DNA from: Geosiphon pyriformis
Taxonomy: Eukaryota > Glomeromycota > Glomeromycetes > Archaeosporales > Geosiphonaceae
Assembly: GCA_016748015.1 (NCBI GenBank)
Contig: JAAOMT010000299.1
Location: forward strand, 724,180-788,179
DNA: 64,000 nt
Direction: 5' to 3'
This document shows, in pieces, positions 11,031-21,379 of this stretch. How positions within the stretch are numbered: the first letter of the stretch is position 1; each line of letters begins with the position of its first letter. A program made the translations under genes and the position numbers. The notes under the pieces are model-generated. The model was not told the DNA's origin. It did no database searches and saw only the letters and a program-made list of their open reading frames with translations.

Positions 11031-11492
11031 TAATCACAAAAGTAAAATTGGCAATAAAAACACAACCAAAAGTCACCCAATATCAAGAGTTGACTATAGA
11101 TACTTGGAATTGGTAGATACAACAATTTCCAAGAAACTTTTGTTACTTTTATTTGGGACAATACTTGAATATTCAAGGCTTGTATACAGATAAAACAAAA
11201 CAATTATTTGACACAACAATACTGCAACAACTGGAACAATTTATGGAGAAAAACAATTTGATCACACAAGCAAGAGCTATTTATTGACTACATACTGGAT
11301 TTCAAGATTGACCAGAAATCTTACTTCATCCAGAAATAAACTTCATTACCATTAACTAAATAGAAAAAATAACCAATGCTTAATTTGGAGAATTACAGAA
11401 CAAGATAGCACAAATAATTCTTAAAAAAGAAGTTCAAAAAATACTCAAAGATGAAGAATTAGAATTAGAAAATCTCAACAGAGCTCAATATT
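11031..11492 (+). pseudogene. B1 C-terminal tail of pol or third ORF
   Basis: Decayed coding sequence after the integrase: DTWNWQIQQFPRNF, GLYTDKTKQLFDTTILQQLEQF, then a charged end ELELENLNRAQY and a stop just before the PPT. The final NLNRAQY-stop is kept in C1 (31,800-31,830) and C2 (41,290-41,320). Function is unknown. It takes the place of the A and D 3' modules but does not resemble them clearly. Confidence 0.6.
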
Positions 11493-11508
11493 AAAGAGAA
11501 GGAAATAA
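11493..11508 (+). other. Polypurine tract of B1
   Basis: AAAGAGAAGGAAATAA lies directly before the 3' LTR, the expected plus-strand primer site. Equivalent tracts occur before the 3' LTRs of A3, C1, C2, D and B4. Confidence 0.75.
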
Positions 11509-12369
11509 TGTTACTCATATAATATAGGAAGTATATTAACATATAAATTAGCCAATCAGAAGTAACTGTAGTAAATGTGGAATTCCAGAATTCCTCTTAA
11601 AAGAATTGTAGGATTCCAGGAATTTTAGGATTCTCATACAAGGAATCGCAGGATTCCAGAATTCCAAAATTCCTCTCAAAAGAATTGCAGGATTCCAAGA
11701 ATTCCAGAATTCCTGATGGGAAGAATTGAAGAATTGAGGAATCTCAATTATGTATATATAGCAGTAGTGCTAGAAGTAGAAAAGGCAGAATCTTTCAGTT
11801 AAAAACCTCTCAGTTTAGATTTGATCTAAGCAATCTTCCATTTACAAATATCAATAAATAATTATTCTCTATCTCAAATTCACTCTTCACTATCAATACT
11901 TCATGTTGATAGTAATTGATACTTAACCACACTGGAACAATAGCTCTTGATCATGGCTATTGACAAGTTACTAACTTTTATTGTCTTGGCTTATTTCTTT
12001 ATTTCTTTATTTTTCTTTTATTTCTTCTATCTTCTTTGTTATTTCTTTATTGTGTACTAATTAATTAAGGGATTAAAGCACTAAATTATTGACATCAAGA
12101 ATTGCCTGGTAAAAGACCTCTGTGAGTGGATAGAGCATGTAAAGAAATTATGGATTACTTATCAGAAGAGTACCAGTCATTAAGCTAAAGAACAAAATTA
12201 ACAGAATTGTGATTCTGAGAAGCTATGGATAAACAACTATTAAATCTCTGTCCATTATACAAAGGACTCAAACCAAAACCTTTAGATTATCATCATTGCA
12301 AATAGCTTCTGAGCACCAAGTTATGAGTTTTGTTATTTGATTTGAGATCCCAAATAATCACCTATAACA
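11509..12369 (+). repeat. B1 3' LTR (861 bp)
   Basis: Starts TGTTACTCATAT and ends CACCTATAACA. Contains the 40-bp repeat block (11,579-11,743) and TATATATA at 11,753-11,760. Followed by the target duplication GTGG. Confidence 0.93.
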
Positions 12370-12373
12370 GTGG

Positions 12374-12733
12374 CCAACATTTTTAAGAAAATCAAAAACC
12401 TTTTGTAAATGTTTAAAATGTTCATCTTAGGTTTTTAAGTATATTATTATGTCATCCAAGTAGATTAGAACAAATTTTTTTTTTACTGATTTAAATACTT
12501 TGTTCATTAAATATTAAAAGATAAAAGGGGCATTAGTAAGACCAAAAAGCATGATTGTGAATTCATAGATACCATATTTGGTAATAAAAGCAGTTTTCTT
12601 TCTACTTTCTGAATTTATTTCTATTTGTTAAAATCAAGCAATTATGTTAATAGTTGAGAAAAAAGCAGTATTATTGAATTTGTTTAATATTGCATCAATT
12701 TTGGGGAGTAAATATATGTTTTTTATAGTAATA
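12374..12733 (-). pseudogene. Family A RT palm fragment (A1)
   Basis: Resumes A1 RT after the B1 insertion and aligns with A3 22,760-23,110. On the minus strand the catalytic box near 12,440-12,475 reads YLDD followed by IIIY, the intact form, whereas A3 and A4 have YLDN. The fragment ends where the solo LTR at 12,738 is inserted. Confidence 0.85.
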
Positions 12734-13128
12734 GCATTGTTACGAGTAAACTTGGTGGGTATGAGAAATGGTAACGTTTGGTGCTCTCAATTATTGATGA
12801 TGTATCTTCCATGTAATTCTGTTGGCTTAGTCTTGATTATCAGTCTCTAAAAGTCTATTCCTGGATGTGAATTTTACCCATTGAGTTCTTTGGTTATAAG
12901 GCACAGAGTTTGTCTTTCGTCAATTACAACATTTTTCATAAATGTGAGCTTTCTTTTCCAAGCTAACGAGTACAGTTGTTAGGGTCTGGCATTGTCTTTT
13001 CGCCCTTCTGGTAAGCTAACAAGATAATGTTAATATCCAAAACTTAGGGGGAGCTTTTCTCTTTTACCAGGCTATTATGAAGTCTATTCTCAGACAGTCG
13101 ATTTTACTATGTTGCCACTCCACAAAAA

Positions 13129-13194
13129 TAAGACAGAAAAAGAAAGAAAAAGAAAAAGAAAAGAAAAGAAAAGAAAAGAAAAGAGAGAAAAGAT
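13129..13194 (+). repeat. Purine-only tract (AAAAG repeats)
   Basis: Nearly pure AAAAG/AAAG/AAAAAG repeats inside the solo LTR. The D LTRs have a shorter AGTAAAAGAAAAG tract in a similar place. Confidence 0.8.
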
Positions 13195-13597
13195 AAATTA
13201 GTATCATCAATTGCTATGATTAAAAGCGATTGGTCCAAATTGTTAATAGATTTGAGATGGTTATGCTAAGAGCATCTGTTCTAGAATGGAGGTATAAGAC
13301 AAGGGTTAATTCACGTAAATTCCACGAAGTTCGAGAACATGAATTTGTGATTCTGATTTTTTTAATAATTGGTTTATTTCAGGAGATGAAATAGGGAAGA
13401 TAATAAAAGATAAAGGGGTATGGATATTTTAATTCTGGTCTAAAGGTTCATATCTATCTGTCTGTTTTTTCTTACTTCTATAACTACTTGCTTTTATACA
13501 TTCTTTTGGTTTTACAGGATTGCTTTCAATTGTCTCACTATTGCTAACTATTGCTTTGTTGTTTCTGTTATTGCTTCATTTTTCTATGTTATCGCTA

Positions 13598-13755
13598 GTT
13601 ATCCTATATTATAACACATTATCTGATGTTATTACATGTTATTCTGTGTTATCCTATGTTATTGCACGCTATTCTATTATCCTGCGTTATAATATGTTAT
13701 CCTACATTATAACATATTATCTAATGTTATTGCATATTATTTTGTGTTATGTCAC
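13598..13755 (+). repeat. 10-bp tandem array with higher-order period
   Basis: About 15 consecutive 10-bp units close to GTTATCCTAT / ATTATAACAT / ATTATCTGAT / GTTATTACAT / GTTATTCTGT. The five-unit series recurs at 13,598 and 13,696, giving a roughly 50-bp higher-order period. The open frame across it (13,520-13,822) is a product of the repeat, not a gene. Confidence 0.85.
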
Positions 13756-13812
13756 GTTTTGGTCACATTTCTTCATAACTTTGGATCAGTTTTTCTACTC
13801 AGGTAACAGCAT

Positions 13813-14640
13813 TTACTGGTAATAATCAACACAGAAATATAGAATTTTACCTTTTTTGAATATCACTACAACTAAAAAAGCTTATTTACTCTTGGTTTTT
13901 TATATGAATCCAAGATTTTTTATTTGGTTATCTTTTTTTAATGAACTTATCATTGTGTTAATTGAATTGATAAGACTTTAGATAAATAAAGTGAGTTTTT
14001 TTGGTGATAATAGTGTGTTGTATTACATAGATTTATCTAGAAGTATTATTTTTTTTTGAGATAACTGGGCTATTTCTAGCCAACAGATTTTTAATGTCTA
14101 CTTTTCTTTCTTTAGAGAAGGGTTTTCTTTGTTTTATTGCAAGTAATTGGATCTTAGACAGTTTATTCTCAAAGAACTTTTGTATTTCTCTTAGTTTTTT
14201 TTGGTATTAGGCTAATAGGTTTCCAATCTTTATAGTAGATTAGACAAAATTTGTATTTATTACTAAGAGAATACAAGAGTTTATTACATCAACACTAGGC
14301 ACAAGAGCCATGTTACTAATAACTGTATTTTGCTTTCTTGTCAGGTTTTCTATCAAAGGTTCTTCTAAGAATATCATAGTAAAGTTAACAAATCAGCTTG
14401 CTATTTACAATAATTCTTTTTTTGTTAACTTTAACATTGTCTAATAACTTGTTATTGCTAATGAAGATAATATAAACAAGTTTAGCAGTCTCTTCTGGTT
14501 CTTTTTGTTCTTCTTTTTCATCATTTTTTTTATCATCTGATTTATTTGATTGTTTTTTTTCTTGGTTCTGCTTGAGTACTGAAAAAGTTGTCTAATAGTG
14601 ACACTTAACCATAATGGATTTCTTACTACATCTAATGGTT
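13813..14640 (-). pseudogene. Family A RT N-terminal part and PR-RT spacer (A1)
   Basis: Minus-strand remnant equal to A3 21,960-22,740: RT lead-in with a SVVMISKKGG-like block, then the spacer. Fully broken by stops and frameshifts. There is no dUTPase in this spacer, unlike families B and D. Confidence 0.75.
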
Positions 14641-14970
14641 AGTTTACAAAATTTATAATTAAGCAAGACTTTTGCCTTTTTAAGCTATTCATTGCCAACA
14701 ATTATAGTATACTTTTTGGCTTTAGATACTTCTATATCAATTTTAATGCTAATACTATTGATGTAAACAGGAATAGTTTTGGCTATGCCCAGGTCTTTTT
14801 TCTTGTTATCATGTATATTAGTTATAAACCAGATAGAAGATTTATCAATTTTTCTTTCAATGACTTTTAAAAAGTATTTGGCAATAACACTTACAGATAA
14901 TCTACTGTCTAAGATCAAGTTAATAAAATAATCAGCCACTTGGGCTTTGCAAATAAGAAGGATAATATTG
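14641..14970 (-). pseudogene. Family A protease (A1), DSG to DSR
   Basis: Open stretch 14,685-14,939 reads FINLILDSRLSVSVIAKYF, then KAKKYTIIVGNE. This is the aspartic protease, aligning with A3 21,600-21,870. The active-site Gly is Arg by a G-to-A change. Inactive. Confidence 0.8.
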
Positions 14971-16075
14971 CTGTTGTCAGCAAATTCAGCTTGATGAAAG
15001 TATTTGTTAGTCTTTGGTGTCTTTTTTTTTAAAATCAGAGATTTGCAAAAAAATTTTTTGAATTATAAGTGAATCATTAATTGGCCAAAAATTATATGCA
15101 TTGGGGTTTTCATGAGATTTTTAACAATAAAATAAAGACCAGATTTTTGTACTATTTATGAAAATTCTAACTTTGAAGAATTCTTAAAAACTTTAGTTTT
15201 TGGTGGCTCATTGTTATTAATAATTAATGTAAATGCTTTGTTTGGATTTAGAATGAAATCAACCTTGGCTTTTTTTTTTCTTGTTAATTCAGAGGTATTG
15301 ATTGCTAATTTATCTATGTTATGGTCATTATCAGTTAAATTAAAAGCAAAAAAAGAGTTTTTTTCTGGTTAGTTTGTACTCTTACTCTTTTGAAGATATG
15401 CCTATCAGTTTAAAAACTAATAAACAGTAGCTTTAATTAAGGGATCTTTTCCAAAGAAATTGATGTTAGCATAATTGAGTTTTTGATTAGAGACATTATT
15501 GTTATTGGTTCTGTTGTTCTGGTTATCATTATTTCTAAGAGCTGAAAGAGACAAAGGAGAATTGTTGCAATCTCTGAAGAAATGTTTAGTTAATCCACAG
15601 CAATAACACACAAATAGGCCATAATTTTATTGTCTTTAATAAAATGATTGCTAGAGCTGATTAAAACAGGATTCAAATCTAAGTCTTTAAAGTTGTTGAT
15701 TCTTTCTGACTGCTTAGGCTAAGAGCTCTAATAACCAGGCAAGATTGGTTGTAAGCTTATCTATTAATTGTTCATTGAGATCTGGAGTTTAGGCAGCAAA
15801 AAAAGTAATAGTCATTTGAGAAGCAAGAGTTATAACAGGAGCAGAAGCAAAAACTGGTAATGTAAATCTCAAGTGCATTTTTTGATTGTCTTTAATTTGT
15901 TGGACAAGTTCAATAGCTATATCTATTATGAAATTGTTTTTCAGGGCCAGGAGAGGCCAAAAAGCATATGAAAGATTAGTTCTTAATTTTTTTGTAAAGA
16001 AGTAAATTTTCTGCTCTTCTGTTCAGTTTTTTTTTAAGTCTATCTATTTGATTAACTTTCTAATTGCTTTGGCAT
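14971..16075 (-). pseudogene. Family A Gag C-terminal half with intact CCHC knuckle (A1)
   Basis: The zinc knuckle at 15,567-15,608 reads CYCCGLTKHFFRDC, a complete CX2CX4HX4C, better preserved than in A3 (last Cys is Tyr there). Upstream on the minus strand is Gag sequence matching A3 20,471-20,930. The copy ends at 16,075 at a point equal to A3 20,471, so the Gag N-terminus, PBS and 5' LTR are missing. Confidence 0.8.
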
Positions 16076-16095
16076 ACTTGACAGTAAAGAGAACA
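16060..16095. other. Head-to-head junction of two family A fragments (A1/A2)
   Basis: Left of about 16,076 the sequence is family A Gag on the minus strand; right of it is family A RNase H/integrase boundary on the plus strand (equal to A3 23,957). The sequence at the join is CATACTTGACAGTAAAG. No target duplication or LTR end is present, so this is a rearrangement rather than an insertion. Confidence 0.75.
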
Positions 16096-17110
16096 TTTGT
16101 GCAAACAATCAAATTTCTATTTAATTCATCAGAACCAACTATATAAAAGAAATAGAAAAGATTCTGATCACCTCTAAAGAGTTATAAGATTTGAAGAAAA
16201 AGAAATTGTGATCTATAATATGTACACTAATCTATTAGCTAGACACTTTGGAAAAACAAAAACAATTCAGAAAATCTTAGCTCACTATTATTGGCCTATC
16301 TTAAGAAAAAACATTGCTGAGTACATCAAAATCTGTGACATCTGTCAAAGAAGAAAAAAACCTAGTCACAAAAAAAATATTTATTCAATCTCTGTTGGTT
16401 AATCATTTGACAAAATTAGTATAAATGTTATTAGACCTTTAACAATAACTCCTAATAACAATATATATATTATTACAGCCACTGATTATCTTACAAAGTG
16501 AGTAGAAACAAGAGCCATTTCAAACCAAACAACAGTTTTAATAACCAATTTTATTTATAAAGATATTATTTGTTACCATAACTGTTCCAAAAAACTTTTA
16601 TTTAATAGAAAAAGAGCTTTTTTTAGTACATTGGTTAAAGAATTTTGTAGAAAAATAGGAATATATTATAAACTTTCTTTTTTTTATTTCTAAACAACCA
16701 GTCTAATGGAATATTTTAACAAAATTCTATGTAAAACCTTAGCCAAAACCAGTGAAGAAACAAACTTATAAAACAAAGTGCTGTCTTCAGTTTTGTTTAC
16801 TTATAGAACTGTAAATTATGATATAATAAGTTATAAACTCTTTTATTTGCTCTATGAACAAATAACAATTCTACTAATAAAAACTAATATTAAGACAATA
16901 CCTTTTGAAAAAATCACAATAAGAAATTATAAAAACATTTTGCAAAAAAAACTTAATACTATTCTTAACTTCTTAGTAGAAGCATGAATAATTGTCTTTA
17001 AAAAGATAAAACAGTTCCAAGAAAAGCTTAAGAAAAAAAGAACTTATAAAATACTTTCCTTAAATATTGGTGACTTATTTTTGGAATATCACTTAGACAA
17101 AGACAATATT
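16078..17110 (+). pseudogene. Family A integrase (A2), decayed
   Basis: Zinc-binding region 16,208-16,402: NMYTNLLARHFGKTKTIQ then ICDICQRRKK, so His and both CxxC cysteines are kept. The core follows, with many TAA stops, a KPVLMEYF-like eroded region where NGLxxRFN is expected, and the open stretch 16,778-16,987 (TVNYDIISYKLFYLLYEQ). Aligns with A3 23,957-24,960. Non-functional. Confidence 0.85.
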
Positions 17111-17985
17111 TATGATAATAAATTTTCTAGCTGGTGGAAAAGACTCTTTAGTCAACAAAGTTTTGAACAATGGTTTTTATATCTTATAAGATCAATATAA
17201 AACAATCTTTAATAATCATCCTATTTATAATACATAACTCAAGAAATATTACAAATAACTTAATTGGTTGTCAATTATGATAATACCAACCCAAATAATC
17301 AGCAAAAATCAGATATAAATAAATACATTATTCCTAAAACAAAAATATTTTCAATTAACATAAACAATTATTTCCTAAATTAAAATATTCAAAACACTTT
17401 CTATACTTTTCATGAGTATTGAATCAAAAACTATCTAAATGCTACCCTGACCATTGAAAAACAAACTACTATAACTAATAATAGTGGAACACATACTGTT
17501 ATTAGACCAAAAAAAACCACTATCAAAAGAAAAAAAATTGGTAGCAAAATAAATAAATATCTGCTAGAAAGCATAACAGCAATAATACTTGTATTTTTCA
17601 GTACAATTAAAAAAACATTCCAAGAAATCTTGCCTATAGACAAAAACTTGTCATATAGAAGGCAATTAGAACTCTATAGTCATCTTGGTAAAATCATAAA
17701 AGATATAAAATTCATAAAGAAAACAACTTTAAAGATACAGATAGAAATTTTGGGCATTATATTATTAAATGTCTCAAGAGTTTTGATTATTGCTAAAAAA
17801 GCCAAAACTTTTATACAAAGATTTGGTTTCTTGGATACAAAACTTATTTTGCCTTAGGTATTATATATATTATTTACAAAAAACTTCAATAAACTAGTTA
17901 GTTTTGAGTTAGACAAAACTTTTCAAATAAATTATTTAATAAATAGTTTAATTTCACTGGAGCTTAATTTTTTTGGAGAAAATAA
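17111..17985 (+). pseudogene. Family A C-terminal module (A2), decayed
   Basis: Same module as 181-979 and 25,894-26,789. The open stretch 17,630-17,857 reads SYRRQLELYSHLGKIIKDIKFIKK and on to VSRVLIIAKKAK. The upstream part includes the point where solo LTR B2 is inserted in A3, so this copy shows the empty site (GAATATCAC near 17,090). Confidence 0.7.
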
Positions 17986-18685
17986 TGTTATGATTGAAAT
18001 TTATACTTTTTATTAGTAATTATATGTATTAGCCATTGATAATATATAATTAGCCACTCTATTTTTAGATAGTAATCATTGACCTAATCCATAATCTAAC
18101 TATTGACTTAATCACTGACCTAGTTATTAATCTGATTATTGACTATTTTTAATAGCTATATAAGCAATGAATCTTTTAGCTGTAAAAAAACATAATCAAA
18201 GTAATGAAATAAAACCCACTATTAATTACTTTCTTTCATATTGTTTATTTTCTTTTTTCTACCTTTAAGTATTTGAATATCTTAGAATAAAAGATTACTT
18301 GTTGGCATTTACATATCTTATCTTTTTTTTTTCTTGATTTGTATTGTTAAAATTAGCCTAAGAAACAATTACTTGCTTTTGTAATTCATTAAATAAAAAA
18401 ATAATTGAAAAATACAACAATATTTGTTATTAATTTTAAAAATTACTGAGTAAGACATAAAATAATAGCAGCAGTATTATTTTGTTAACAATTATGGACT
18501 ATTTTTCTACTTTTAAATTTTCAGAAAAGATTTGTAACTGTAATTTTTATGAGATTGATCATGTATTTTGAATTCTTACTCATTCAATTTGCTCTTATAT
18601 TGTAATTTTCTTTTTAATTATTTTTATTACCCTACAATTTTATTTTTTTTTGCTATTTGTTAACTTGTTACTCTAATTCATAACA
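17986..18685 (+). repeat. Family A 3' LTR of A2 (700 bp)
   Basis: TGTTATGATTG...CATAACA. Preceded by a purine-rich GGAGAAAATAA tract. Longest A LTR here, with six 12-bp units (18,073-18,144) and TATATAA at 18,157-18,163. There is no matching 5' LTR for this fragment in the window. Confidence 0.9.
18073..18144 (+). repeat. 12-bp U3 tandem repeat, 6 units
   Basis: Six consecutive 12-bp units from TAATCATTGACC to TGATTATTGACT, immediately upstream of the LTR TATA-like box. Confidence 0.8.
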
Positions 18686-18689
18686 ATAT

Positions 18690-18932
18690 AAAAAATTTTG
18701 TTTTAATAGACAAATAATAAGAAGTGTTTTGTAATAATTTTTTTGCAAAGTTATTTTGAATTACTTAATAGATAAAAAAAATTGGGTTTAAAACCAGATA
18801 AAATAAGACTTAAGATTAATAAAATCATGAAAAAGTAAACAAAAAAGCAAATTATGTCTTTAAAGTTGTCTAATTTTTGGTTTTGCCAATATATGTTTTT
18901 GGTTTATATAAATAATAATGCTTTTTTTAAAA
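18690..18932. other. Unassigned AT-rich spacer between A2 and A3
   Basis: About 240 bp with no reading frame, repeat or similarity that I can see to the element families here. It may be older, fully eroded element sequence. Confidence 0.5.
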
Positions 18933-18936
18933 TTAT

Positions 18937-19540
18937 TATTATGGTTAAAACTCATATTTTTTATTAGTTATTACATGTATTAGCCACTGATATTATATAT
19001 TTAGCCATTTTATTTTAGATAATAATTATTGACCACTTTTAATAGCTATATAAGTGATAAATCTTTTAGTTATAAAATGGCATGTCAGAATACAAGACAT
19101 GTCAGAAATCAAGAAAATAAAATAAATAAAATAACAACTTTTATTTTATCCAAACATCTTAGGATAAAAAATTACTTGTTGGTTATTTTTTACCTTTTTC
19201 TGAAAACATGTAATTGTAGTATTTAAAAATTATTAAATAAAACTTGACTGAAAAATACATCTAATACTTAATATTGAATTCTAAGAGCACCAATATAAAG
19301 CATAAAATTATATCAGATGTGATTATTTGTTGACAGTATGGACTATCTCTCTACCTTTAGATTCTCTAGTTATCTTTTGAAAAGAATAGCAACTCAAATA
19401 TTTTATAAGACTGATCTCACACATTGAATCCATACTTATTCAATTCGCTCTTTAAAGTTGAATTCTTTTTAATTCTTTTCATTATTCTACAATCTTGTTT
19501 TCCTTTGTTATCTGTTAGCTTGTTATTTCAATTTGTAACA
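18937..19540 (+). repeat. A3 5' LTR (604 bp)
   Basis: Begins TATTATGG (consensus TGTTATG) and ends GTAACA. Contains only one 12-bp unit, against four in the 3' LTR of the same element. TATATAA at 19,047-19,053. Confidence 0.9.
19047..19053 (+). promoter_or_regulatory. TATA-like box of A3 5' LTR
   Basis: AGCTATATAAG motif, conserved at 18,157 (A2) and 26,884 (A3 3' LTR). Probable promoter core. Confidence 0.55.
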
Positions 19541-19546
19541 TAAAAG

Positions 19547-19562
19547 TGGTGCTTCCTATAAG
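19547..19562 (+). other. Primer binding site of A3
   Basis: TGGTGCTTCCTATAAG, six bases after the LTR end. Related to the B1 site; primer tRNA not identified. Confidence 0.6.
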
Positions 19563-19592
19563 ATTGTCAAAATCCACTTTGTTTTTTATTGT

Positions 19593-21130
19593 ATAGATGA
19601 TTATTTATATCTGCTACAACAATTAAAAGAATACTTTGAAGTATACAACAAAAACAATCTAAATTTTATTAAACTCAATCTTTTGCCCTTCTGCTTGATT
19701 TGCTTTCCCATTAAAGAACAATCTAATAAACAATTCCAAGACTTTTGGAATTGGTTCCTGAATGAGCATTCAGCTGAAACCTATACAATCTATACAACTT
19801 ATTACTTTAACCAAGCTTATTTTGAAGACAACTTTGAAAAAAGAAACAACAATATCAATCAGCTTTTATATTTCACAACTTTTAAACAACAGCCCCCTGA
19901 TTTTGAATATCTAAATTACCAAATTCACATTTGGATTGCTGTATATCAGCTAACTAAAACACCCTTTGAAACAGAAGAAAAAAGCTATCAAACTGCTGCT
20001 GTTTTTGATCTCTTCTTAAGTAAATCAAAAAATTTTACACAAACAGCTACTCTTAAACCAATGACTAATAATTCTATACAACAAAACATTCTAATCACTC
20101 TCCAAGACATACAAATTGCTTTAAGATGAAGAAACAATACCCCATTACCATTATTCAAAAGTAATGCACAAAATCTAATTAAATAGTTAAATAACTTTAA
20201 AAAAGCTGCCACAGCCAATCAATATAATAATGAATACAAATTCCAAATCATTGGTGGCTATCTTTAAGGCTCTTTTGCTACTTAGTTTTTACAAAAAACC
20301 AATGCTAATGCTCAGCAAAGAATCATTAGATGGACACCAGCAAATGCTGGAGAAAACAATACTTCTTTTATTATTCAGTTTGAAATAAAATTTAGAACTC
20401 CTATCTTGATCTCAAAATAGTGTATGAAATTAGAAAAGAAAACCCAAAGTTCTGGTGAAGTTGTAACTGAATACATCAAAGCAATCAGAAAGTTAATCAA
20501 GCAGATAGACTCTGGAAGAAACTAAACAGAAGAGCAGAAAATTTACTCCTTTACAAAAGGATTAAGAACTGATCTCTTATATGCTTTTTGGTCTCTTTTG
20601 GTCCTAAAAAACAATTCCATAATGGATATGACTATTGAATTAGCTCAACAAATTGAAGACAATCAAAAGATGCACTTGGGATCCACACTTCTAGTTTTTG
20701 CTTCTGCTCCTGTTATGGTTTCTGTTCCTCAAATGGCTGCCACTTTTTTTACTGCTCAAACTCCAAATCCCAATGAACAATTGATAGATAAACTCACAAC
20801 CAATTTTGCTTGGCTATTAAAACCATTAGCTCAAGTAGTCAGAGATAATCAACAACTCCAAAAACTCAGATATAAATCTTGTTTTAATCAGTTCCAACAA
20901 CTCTTTTATCAAAGACAACAAAATCATGGTCTACTTGTGTGTTATTACTGTGGATTAACTGGACATTTCTCCAAAGATTACAACAATTCTCCTCTGCTTC
21001 CTCCAGCTTTCAGAAATAATGACAATTAAAACAACAGAATCATTAATAACAATGTCTCTAATTAAAAACCTAATCATGCCAACATCAATTTTTTTGGAGA
21101 AGATCCCTTAGTTAAAGCCACTATTTATCA
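19593..21130 (+). pseudogene. A3 Gag, decayed
   Basis: The frame probably began at 19,593, where ATA (from ATG) is followed by DDYLYLLQQLKEYF; it is open through 20,129. After several stops (mostly TAA/TAG) the capsid-like region continues with TEYIKAIRKLIKQID near 20,470 and an open stretch 20,598-21,029. The zinc knuckle at 20,940-20,981 is CYYCGLTGHFSKDY: last Cys changed to Tyr. Gag would form the particle and package RNA. Unlike B and D, a former ATG is visible near the frame start. Confidence 0.8.
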
Positions 21131-21379
21131 GCCTTTAAACTGGTAGACACACCTCTAAAGAATGAGAGTGCAAGCCAACCAGAAGAAAACTCTTTTTACA
21201 CTTTTAATTTAACTAATAATAACCATAACATAAATGGATTAGCAATCAACACTTCTGAATTAACAAGAAAGAAAAAGAAAGCCAAGATTAATTTTGTTCT
21301 AAATCCAAACAAAGCATCCATATTAACTGCTAATAACAATAAGGCACCAAAGACTAAAGTTTTTAAAAATTCTTCAAAG

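Larger units (their letters stand above)
2889..12369 (+). mobile_element. Complete family B Ty3/Gypsy retrotransposon B1 (9.5 kb), decayed, with dUTPase
   Basis: Full-length plus-strand element: 5' LTR 2,889-3,764, PBS, Gag, protease, Cys-rich module, dUTPase, RT, RNase H, integrase, C-terminal tail, PPT, 3' LTR 11,509-12,369. LTR ends are TGTTA and TAACA (5' copy ends AAACA). The 4-bp flanks are GTGA (2,885-2,888) and GTGG (12,370-12,373), a target duplication with one transition. It is nested in the RT of minus-strand family A copy A1. The order PR-RT-RH-IN marks it as Ty3/Gypsy. All coding regions carry many in-frame TAA/TAG and fewer TGA codons at Gln and Trp positions, plus catalytic losses, so it cannot move by itself. 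Confidence 0.93.
12738..13808. repeat. Solo LTR of a D-like family (1,071 bp)
   Basis: Begins TGTTACGAG and ends CAGGTAACA. Flanked by perfect 4-bp duplications GCAT (12,734-12,737 and 13,809-13,812). Removing it restores a continuous family A RT that aligns with A3 22,700-22,770. Composition differs from its surroundings: higher GC, more CpG, a 60-bp purine tract at 13,129-13,194 and a 10-bp tandem array. The layout (TGTTAC start, early TTGATGATG, purine run, then short tandem repeats) resembles the D LTR, but direct similarity is weak. No body of this family is in the window. A small non-autonomous element cannot be fully excluded. Confidence 0.75.

Noticed and set aside
3766-11492. A ciliate-like genetic code with TAA/TAG = Gln and TGA = Trp, which would open most frames
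   Set aside because: Normal CAA, CAG and TGG codons coexist with the stops in the same domains, TAG occurs at both Gln and Trp positions, and non-stop G-to-A/C-to-T losses hit catalytic residues. Mutation explains all of these; a code change does not.
12738-13808. A TIR DNA transposon with GTTAC termini and a 6-bp duplication
   Set aside because: Reading the ends as TGTTA/TAACA gives a perfect 4-bp GCAT duplication, in line with every LTR in the window.
13520-13822. A 100-codon hydrophobic ORF that looks like a small membrane protein
   Set aside because: It lies across the 10-bp tandem array in a solo LTR; the Leu/Ile/Tyr pattern comes from the repeat.
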